A program made the translations under genes and the position numbers. A model generated the notes under the pieces. That model saw only the letters and a program-made list of their open reading frames with translations. It searched no databases and was not told the DNA's origin. Positions 58,501 through 64,000 of a DNA stretch of 64,000 nucleotides are shown one piece after another. The stretch comes from Candidatus Endonucleibacter sp. (ex Gigantidas childressi) (GTDB taxonomy: Bacteria > Pseudomonadota > Gammaproteobacteria > Pseudomonadales > Endozoicomonadaceae), in contig JASXSU010000002.1 in assembly GCA_030674875.1 (NCBI GenBank), positions 186,001-250,000 on the forward strand. The letters run 5' to 3'. How positions within the stretch are numbered: position 1 is the stretch's first letter; each line of letters opens with the position of its first letter.

Positions 58501-58576
58501 TGGCTCCCTGAGCTGGACTCGAACCAGCGACCCAATGATTAACAGTCATTTGCTCTACCAACTGAGCTATCAAGGA
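58501..58576 (-). tRNA. tRNA-Asn (anticodon GTT)
   Basis: A complete 76-nt cloverleaf on the minus strand. It starts TCCTTGATAGCTCAG, has the anticodon loop CTGTTAA and ends in an encoded CCA. Only intact copy in the window. It lies upstream of nothing co-directional and precedes aspC in the order seen in Pseudomonas. Confidence 0.96.
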
Positions 58577-58658
58577 ACATCTTTCCACCCACGGAATAAT
58601 AACACCTATGAAAGAGAAGTGGTAGTCAATTTATAATTATTGCAAGGTTTACCATAAG

Positions 58659-59837
58659 CTATGAAAGCGCTCGTTCAAGTCGATCCATTGCTTTTTTCAG
58701 TTCGGCATCGCTGGTGGCAAAAGACAATCGGAGATGACCAGCAGCGCCAAAAGCTGACCCGGGTACTAAAGCAACGCCTTTTTCCAGTAGCATCTCAGAA
58801 AAATCGGTATCTCTTTTGAATCCAGCTTTTTTCATGGCTTCAGTAAAGTCAGGAAAGGTATAAAATGTTCCATCGCTCTCAATAACGCTAACACCGGTAA
58901 GGCTATTTAATCGCTCAATTACATAATCGTGTCGTTTTTTAAAGGCGGAAACCATTACTTGTATGCACTCCTGGGGCCCAGAAATAGCTTCGGCAGCAGC
59001 GGCTTGAGCTATAGAGCATGGGTTTGAAGTACTTTGGGACTGAATTTTTTTCATGTTCTTGATCAGATATTCTGGGCCGCCGGCATAACCTATTCTCCAT
59101 CCCGTCATTGAGTATGCTTTTGATACTCCGTTGAGAACGATAGTTTTTTCATATAGCTCAGGGCAGGTCATCAGAATATTACAAAACGGTTCAGCGCTCC
59201 AGAGAATATGTTCATACATATCATCAGTTGCAATGATTATATCAGGATATTTCACCAGCACTCGACCAAGGGCTTTTAGCTCTTTGTGAGTGTAAGCTGT
59301 GCCGGTGGGGTTGGATGGGCTGTTTAATACTACTAATCGAGTTTTCTCATTAATAGCTTGGTCAAGTTGTTCTGGTGTGATTTTAAAACGATTTGCTAGT
59401 TGTGTTTCAACGATAACAGGAACGCCTTCAGCAATCATTACTATGTCAGGGTAAGATACCCAGTATGGTGCTGGGATAACCACTTCGTCGCCTTTGTTCA
59501 GTAAAGCCAGTGCGAGATTAAAGAAGCTTTGTTTTCCACCGCTGGATACGAGAATCTGGCTTGGCTCAAAGTTGAGGTTGTTATCACGTTTGAATTTGTT
59601 AATTATGGCTTGCTTTAGTTGGGGGGTGCCATCAACAGCAGTATATTTGGTTTTCCCCTCCGCGATAGCTTGATACGCGGCTTCTTTTATATGATCCGGG
59701 GTGTCGAAATCCGGTTCCCCTGCACCTAGACCAATAATATCATGGCCTGCAGCGCGAAGCTCGGCAGCTCTTGCGGTAACCGCTAGGGTTGGGGAAGGTT
59801 TGACCATCTGTACACGTTGAGAAGGGTGAGCGCTCAC
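58659..59837 (-). CDS. aspC: Aspartate aminotransferase (class I, AspB type)
   Basis: Interconverts aspartate and oxaloacetate with glutamate/2-oxoglutarate; some members also accept prephenate. Motifs are KPSPTLAVTARAAELRAAG, LGAGEPDFDTPDHI, SPSNPTGTAY and the PLP lysine in NGVSKAYSMTGWRIG. I start at GTG 59837, preceded by GAGG with six-base spacing, giving about 392 residues. ATG 59849 and TTG 59861 are alternatives without a good ribosome site. It neighbours uvrB (divergent) as in pseudomonads. Confidence 0.93.
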   Translation of the reverse strand: MSAHPSQRVQMVKPSPTLAVTARAAELRAAGHDIIGLGAGEPDFDTPDHIKEAAYQAIAEGKTKYTAVDGTPQLKQAIINKFKRDNNLNFEPSQILVSSGGKQSFFNLALALLNKGDEVVIPAPYWVSYPDIVMIAEGVPVIVETQLANRFKITPEQLDQAINEKTRLVVLNSPSNPTGTAYTHKELKALGRVLVKYPDIIIATDDMYEHILWSAEPFCNILMTCPELYEKTIVLNGVSKAYSMTGWRIGYAGGPEYLIKNMKKIQSQSTSNPCSIAQAAAAEAISGPQECIQVMVSAFKKRHDYVIERLNSLTGVSVIESDGTFYTFPDFTEAMKKAGFKRDTDFSEMLLEKGVALVPGSAFGAAGHLRLSFATSDAELKKAMDRLERALS

Positions 59838-60115
59838 AATATTCCTCATTTGTTGTTGCAATTACTTAAATGACTGAGTAGCGTCTTTGGTTTGTGCTTT
59901 TTTGTTTTAAGCATTAAAAGAAGGTGCGTCTCCTAGAGCATTTGTTGCGTATGATGATAGGATAGAGCCTCTGGATAATGAACCAAAATTATAACTTACA
60001 TTTGATATAAAAACCGAGCTTCCTATTAAAAAAGGTTGAATATTTCTCACAAAGTGGCTTTTTATATTTCTTTGATAGCGTAATATCTTTGTTATTAATT
60101 AGCGATTAAATGCCC

Positions 60116-60217
60116 ATATGCCAGTTTCCATTGAAGGAGTGAGATTGTTGGCCACTTTAGGTTCATGGGGCTTCGATAGCTTATCGCCTAGTCACACTTT
60201 CAAGGGCAAGGGGTATA
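60116..60217. repeat. Palindromic element, family A
   Basis: CATATGCCAGTTTCCATTGAAG, core AGGTTCATGGGGCTTCGATAG, and CTTTCAAGGGCAAGGGGTATA. Confidence 0.75.
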
Positions 60218-60345
60218 TGCCGTAGCCTTTGAAAGTGCTACTTTGTTTTCGGCGTTAGCTCATCGTAGTAGTTTAGTATCTCTAGGCTTCTGTGGCTTTT
60301 TCCAATTGTCGCCACGGAGCAACTCCAAACCCTTTGGATATAGTC
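60214..60345. repeat. Palindromic element, family B, copy 1
   Basis: A second palindrome type: the left arm is TATATGCCGTAGCCTTTGAA, the core has CTTCTGTGGCTTTTTCC, and the right arm is CTCCAAACCCTTTGGATATA. A matching copy is at 62870-62989. The left arm of the palindromes inside the IS30 copies (CAAAGCATTTCAAA) is of this type. Confidence 0.75.
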
Positions 60346-60461
60346 GTCACGGTAGAGGCATAGTTGAGGCCGTTTCTTGGTTCGAGGACTTCTCTTTCTT
60401 GCTGTCTTCGGGCACCTTCAAATACTTTGGATATGTGTTTTTTAAACAGGCGAATTAATTC

Positions 60462-62474
60462 ATGGAGCGCACATTTAAAGTTTCGTCAAAATTCAATCCT
60501 AGTGGCGATCAGCCAAAGGCTATCGTCAAGTTGGTTGAAGGTGTTCATGCAGGTCTGGCGTGTCAGACATTATTGGGGGTGACGGGGTCAGGAAAGACTT
60601 TTACAATTGCGAATGTCATAGAGCAACTGCAAAGGCCAATGTTGGTGATGGTTCATAATAAAACGTTGGCTGCACAATTATACGGTGAATTTAAAGAGTT
60701 TTTTCCGAATAATTCAGTGGAATATTTTGTTTCTTATTATGACTATTATCAGCCTGAAGCCTATGTGGCAACATCGGATACTTTCATAGAAAAAGATTCA
60801 TCAATTAACGAGCATATTGAACAAATGCGCTTGTCTGCGACCAAGGCTCTGATGGAGCGAAAGGATTCTATCGTGGTTGCGACAGTGTCTGCGATTTATG
60901 GGCTAGGTAATCCTCAGTCTTATCTTAAAATGATGTTGCACCTAAATCGTGGAGATATGATCGAGCAGCGTCCACTGTTGCGAAAGCTGGCGGAGTTGCA
61001 ATACAGCCGCAATGACACTGAGCTGAAAAGGGCTACTTACCGGGTGCGTGGGGATGTGATTGATGTTTTTCCGGCTGAATCTGAACGAGAAGCCATTAGG
61101 CTTGATTTTTTTGATGAGCAGTTAGAAAAAATCAGTCGCTTTGATCCTCTCTCTGGTGAGGTTATACAAGATTTGCCTAGAGTAACGATCTACCCGAAAA
61201 CTCATTACGCAACGCCAAGACAAACTATTCTTGATGCAGTTGAAGCTATTAAATTGGAGTTGTCAGAAAGGCTCCAGATGTTAAGAGATAATAATAAACT
61301 GGTTGAAGCCCAGCGCCTTGAACAGCGTACTCGTTATGATATAGAAATGATGCTGGAGCTAGGTTACTGCACGGGAATGGAAAATTATTCTCGTTATCTA
61401 TCAGGCAATGCCCCTGGGGATCCGCCACCGACGTTGTTTGATTATGTCCCGAAGAACGCTCTTTTGGTTATTGACGAGTCCCATGTGACGATCCCCCAGA
61501 TTGGAGGTATGTATCGTGGTGATCGTTCCCGCAAAGAAACTTTGGTGGAGTACGGTTTTAGGTTACCTTCCGCATTGGATAACCGGCCCATGAAGTTTGA
61601 AGAGTGGGAAAATAAGCGGCCGCAAACTATTTTTGTGACTGCGACACCTGGTGACTATGAAGCTAAAAATCAGGATCAAGTTGTAGAGCAGTTGGTGAGG
61701 CCTACAGGTTTGGTTGACCCGATATTGGAGGTAAGGCCTGCATTAACACAGGTTGATGATCTTCTCTCGGAAATTAATAAAACGGTCAGTCTTGGTGATA
61801 GGATACTTGTTACTGTATTAACCAAGCGAATGGCTGAAGACCTTTCAGAGTATCTTTATGAACACAATATAAAAGCACGCTACCTTCATTCAGATATTGA
61901 CACTGTGGAGAGGGTTGAAATTATTAGGGATTTCCGTATAGGTATTTTTGATGTTTTGGTTGGTATTAACTTACTAAGAGAAGGGTTGGATATGCCGGAA
62001 GTATCCATGGTTGCTATTCTAGATGCGGATAAAGAAGGGTTTCTCCGTTCTGACCGTGCGTTAATTCAGACTATAGGAAGGGCTGCGCGACATATAAATG
62101 GCCATGCTATTTTATATGCTGATAAAATAACCGGATCAATGCAGCGAGCGATTGATGAGACTGATCGTCGTCGAGAAAAACAGTTAGCCCATAATAAAAA
62201 ATACGGCATAGTGCCTAAGGGGGTTGCCAAGTCTGTAGCCGATATTCTTGAGGGAGCCATGATCCCAGGTAAGAAGAAAGGTGGTAGGTCCCGCAAAGGT
62301 GCCGAGTCTGATGCAGAATACACTGCTGTGACCAAGCCAGAGGATATAGCTGCACGGATAAAGTTATTTGAAGAAAAAATGATCAATTATGCTCGTAATC
62401 TTGAATTTGAAGAAGCTGGACGGATAAGGGATGATATTTCTGCGCTTCGTAATAGACTGCTGAAGCTTTCATGA
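60462..62474 (+). CDS. uvrB: UvrABC system protein B
   Basis: The damage-verifying helicase-like subunit of nucleotide excision repair. The 670 residues show Walker [15 protein letters not shown] (about 37-50), the beta-hairpin [11 protein letters not shown], Walker [21 protein letters not shown], helicase motifs ([30 protein letters not shown]) and a C-terminal UVR domain ([18 protein letters not shown]) that contacts UvrC. The start is ATG 60462 ([18 protein letters not shown]), which aligns with relatives; the ribosome site is weak (AGG 11 bases upstream). Confidence 0.97.
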   Translation: MERTFKVSSKFNPSGDQPKAIVKLVEGVHAGLACQTLLGVTGSGKTFTIANVIEQLQRPMLVMVHNKTLAAQLYGEFKEFFPNNSVEYFVSYYDYYQPEAYVATSDTFIEKDSSINEHIEQMRLSATKALMERKDSIVVATVSAIYGLGNPQSYLKMMLHLNRGDMIEQRPLLRKLAELQYSRNDTELKRATYRVRGDVIDVFPAESEREAIRLDFFDEQLEKISRFDPLSGEVIQDLPRVTIYPKTHYATPRQTILDAVEAIKLELSERLQMLRDNNKLVEAQRLEQRTRYDIEMMLELGYCTGMENYSRYLSGNAPGDPPPTLFDYVPKNALLVIDESHVTIPQIGGMYRGDRSRKETLVEYGFRLPSALDNRPMKFEEWENKRPQTIFVTATPGDYEAKNQDQVVEQLVRPTGLVDPILEVRPALTQVDDLLSEINKTVSLGDRILVTVLTKRMAEDLSEYLYEHNIKARYLHSDIDTVERVEIIRDFRIGIFDVLVGINLLREGLDMPEVSMVAILDADKEGFLRSDRALIQTIGRAARHINGHAILYADKITGSMQRAIDETDRRREKQLAHNKKYGIVPKGVAKSVADILEGAMIPGKKKGGRSRKGAESDAEYTAVTKPEDIAARIKLFEEKMINYARNLEFEEAGRIRDDISALRNRLLKLS

Positions 62475-62523
62475 ATATTTGCCTGGAGAAGATGGAAGGC
62501 AGTTGAATAAGAGTAGGGTGTTA

Positions 62524-62643
62524 TATACCCATTACCCTTGAATGTGGTGGTTGTTGGCTACTCGCACTCGCCCCAATCACCTGCTACGTAAGCTCATAAG
62601 GTTTCACTCGTCCGTAGCCTACCCCCACATTCAATGGTAACGG
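62524..62643. repeat. Palindromic element, family A
   Basis: TATACCCATTACCCTTGAATG to CATTCAATGGTAACGG, with the core AAGCTCATAAGGTTTCACTCG. It lies downstream of uvrB and may terminate it. Confidence 0.85.
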
Positions 62644-62716
62644 CTGCAGACTGAGTATTGGTGGCTCTTTTTTTGCGGTTTATCAAGACTTCGATTGATT
62701 TAGGTGAAAAGTATTG

Positions 62717-62744
62717 TTGCAATTTATCAAGATATCATTATTAT
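62717..62744 (+). promoter_or_regulatory. Probable sigma-70 promoter of tRNA-Val
   Basis: TTGCAA (62717-62722) and TATTAT (62739-62744) with a 16-base spacer. The -10 box ends 13 bases before the tRNA. Confidence 0.55.
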
Positions 62745-62757
62745 GATCAACATGTTT

Positions 62758-62834
62758 AGGCGGTTAGCTCAGTTGGTTAGAGCGTTGCGTTGACATCGCA
62801 GAGGTCGCTGGTTCGATTCCAGTACCGCCTACCA
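62758..62834 (+). tRNA. tRNA-Val (anticodon GAC)
   Basis: A 77-nt cloverleaf: acceptor AGGCGGT pairs with ACCGCCT, anticodon stem TTGCG/CGCAG around TTGACAT (anticodon GAC), T arm GCTGG-TTCGATT-CCAGT. CCA is encoded. Confidence 0.95.
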
Positions 62835-62840
62835 AATTAT

Positions 62841-62868
62841 AAAAAACATCCATCTTTGATGTTTTTTT
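62841..62868 (+). terminator. Rho-independent terminator of tRNA-Val
   Basis: AAAAAACATC and GATGTTTTTT form a 10-bp stem with loop CATCTTT, ending in a T run seven bases after the tRNA. Confidence 0.85.
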
Positions 62869-62869
62869 A

Positions 62870-62989
62870 TATACCAGTAGCCTTTGAAGTTGCTTCAAAG
62901 TTTGCTCGCCACAGTAGCTTGGTCCCCCTAATGTTCTGTGGTTGCGCTCATTTTCCGCCGCGTAGCGGCTCCAAATCCTTTGGGTGTAG
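62870..62989. repeat. Palindromic element, family B, copy 2
   Basis: TATACCAGTAGCCTTTGAAG, core CCGCCGCGTAGCGGCTCC with a strong GCCGC/GCGGC hairpin, and CCAAATCCTTTGGGTGTAG at the right. Confidence 0.75.
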
Positions 62990-63093
62990 ATTATGCAAAT
63001 TAATCTTCTGACGCAGGGCATTTCTGACGCAAGGCATTTTAGTACGGTAATTCTTCTGTTCTCATGGCTTTAATCTAAGACACCTGTCGGCTT

Positions 63094-63747
63094 ATGGAAA
63101 ATCATAGTTTATATCCGGTTTTGTACTCTTTTCGTCGTTGCCCATACGCTATTCGGGCTCGTTTCGCAATAAAAGTCTGTAACGTTAAAGTGGAGTTGCG
63201 AGAGGTGGTGCTTGCAGACAAGCCTGATGAATTGCTTAGTTGTTCGCCAAAAGGAACCGTACCCGTTTTATGCTTAAGTAATGGAACCGTTATTGATGAA
63301 AGCTTGGATATTATGATGTGGGCTTTGGCGCAGAACGACCAAGAAAACTGGCTGCCAAAAACGAAAGAAGCAAAACAAAAAACAGCAAGCCTTATAGATC
63401 TTAACGACAATAGCTTTAAAACACAGCTCAATCACTATAAATACCCGGACCGATTTCCTGAGCATTTACAAACGCACTATCGTCAGGAAGCAGAAGTTTT
63501 CCTTCAGCAGCTTGACAATAACCTGAAGGAAAATACTTATTTATTGGGTGATCTTATCACTCTGGCAGATATGGCTATTTCCCCTTTTATTCGTCAATTT
63601 GCATCGGTAGATAGAGGCTGGTTTGATAATTCGTCCTATACCAGCTTACAGAAATGGTTAGCGACCGTGCTTGCTTCTCCCTTGTTTTTTGGTGTAATGG
63701 AAAAATACCCTCGATGGGAAAAGAATAATTCTGTGTTAATATTTTAA
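63094..63747 (+). CDS. Glutathione S-transferase-like protein
   Basis: A 217-residue protein with an N-terminal thioredoxin-like GST domain (YSFRRCPYAIRARFAI, with CPYA at the catalytic position; SPKGTVPVLCLSNG with the cis-Pro; and DESLDIMMWAL for glutathione binding) and a helical C-terminal domain from about residue 90. The Cys in the active motif suggests thiol transfer or reductase activity rather than classical conjugation. Substrate is unknown. It stands alone between palindromes, in a similar orientation to uvrB. Confidence 0.85.
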   Translation: MENHSLYPVLYSFRRCPYAIRARFAIKVCNVKVELREVVLADKPDELLSCSPKGTVPVLCLSNGTVIDESLDIMMWALAQNDQENWLPKTKEAKQKTASLIDLNDNSFKTQLNHYKYPDRFPEHLQTHYRQEAEVFLQQLDNNLKENTYLLGDLITLADMAISPFIRQFASVDRGWFDNSSYTSLQKWLATVLASPLFFGVMEKYPRWEKNNSVLIF

Positions 63748-64000
63748 TTATGATGCCAAATTAACATACAAAGCACTGAGATCAAAATGCGGATAGGGGC
63801 ATGATGTCGTGGTACCTGTTAGGTCTTTAATGACATCGTCGAGAGCGCTGGCAAGGCGTGTTACTAGCGCGCTAACGTTTCGACAGCCGCTTTATCTGCA
63901 GTAATTAAGGCTTTAATAGAACTGTGTGTCAAAGTATAACTGTTGGGTCCCTGATGTATTCCTTTTAGGAGCTACCCGTTATTCCTAGCTCAAGAGATAC
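63748..64000. other. Window end without a supported gene
   Basis: About 250 bp downstream of the GST-like gene. No palindrome, MITE or convincing frame was seen. A gene could continue beyond the window. Confidence 0.4.

Larger units (their letters stand above)
50768..58557. repeat. Tandem duplication, unit 2 (about 7.8 kb)
   Basis: Repeats 42323-50767 with small differences. A 690-bp deletion removed the sequence between two TATG tetranucleotides (43031 and 43721 in unit 1 numbering), taking the start of aroA. A 14-bp deletion lies near 53967, and the surface gene carries extra repeats. Most of the unit is nearly identical to unit 1, except the surface gene's repeat domain. Confidence 0.95.
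59838..60461. other. Divergent spacer aspC/uvrB with palindromes of both families
   Basis: Contains a family A palindrome (60116-60217) directly followed by a family B palindrome (60214-60345) and a further B-like arm to about 60440 (CACCTTCAAATACTTTGGATA). The sequence reads open in places only because the palindromes lack stops. No gene is supported. Promoters of both genes must be here. Confidence 0.5.

Overview
The window reads as a moderately AT-rich gammaproteobacterial chromosome. Several gene neighbourhoods match those of Pseudomonadales/Oceanospirillales: ubiG-mupP-yciK beside gyrA, serC...aroA-cmk-rpsA-ihfB-lapA-lapB, dapA-bamC, and tRNA-Asn-aspC-uvrB. Many intergenic palindromic elements, dead insertion sequences, pseudogenes, a type III secretion chaperone pair, a secreted kinase-OTU protein and large eukaryote-like surface proteins point to a host-associated bacterium. 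An Endozoicomonadaceae-like symbiont or parasite is my best guess; this is inference, since there is no rRNA in the window.

Layout. 1-8.4 kb: rdgC, an IS3-type remnant, bamC and dapA, a PrxQ/Bcp peroxiredoxin and a PerM-type permease. 8.6-11.7 kb: two broken 5' copies of bepA, intact bepA, and nadA. 11.8-20.7 kb: two dead IS30-family copies bracket an envelope cluster (uppP, a DUF368/PopT-type carrier flippase, galU) and a type III class II chaperone with a coiled-coil substrate. 20.7-26.3 kb: a 949-aa secreted protein with a Ser/Thr kinase domain and an OTU protease domain, and a passenger-less autotransporter barrel, both bordered by 139-bp MITEs. 26.6-32.5 kb: tRNA-Arg, yciK-mupP-ubiG (minus strand) and gyrA. 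32.7-43.6 kb: manC and an O-antigen ligase-like gene, lapB/lapA, ihfB, rpsA, cmk, aroA.

42.3-58.6 kb is a tandem duplication of about 8.4 kb, running from inside aroA to inside tRNA-Asn. It carries a hisC remnant, serC and a 1207/1221-residue surface protein with GLUG-like repeats. The flanking DNA of the two copies is almost identical, yet the repeat ectodomains differ at dozens of residues. The remainder holds an intact tRNA-Asn, aspC, uvrB, tRNA-Val and a GST-like gene.

How the genes connect. UppP and the DUF368 protein act on opposite steps of undecaprenyl-phosphate recycling. GalU, ManC, the ligase and LapAB all serve lipopolysaccharide. MupP serves peptidoglycan recycling, and BamC and BepA serve outer-membrane assembly. 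pheA and tyrA are absent from their usual place between serC and aroA and hisC is a stub, suggesting loss of aromatic amino-acid synthesis at this locus.

Two dispersed elements dominate the spacers: a roughly 128-bp palindrome with ends like TATACCCGTTACCATTGAAG, and the 139-bp MITE with GAGACCTTTGCACGA termini and 5-bp target duplications. The palindrome also lies inside both IS30 transposase genes and supplies translation start or stop regions to several chromosomal genes.
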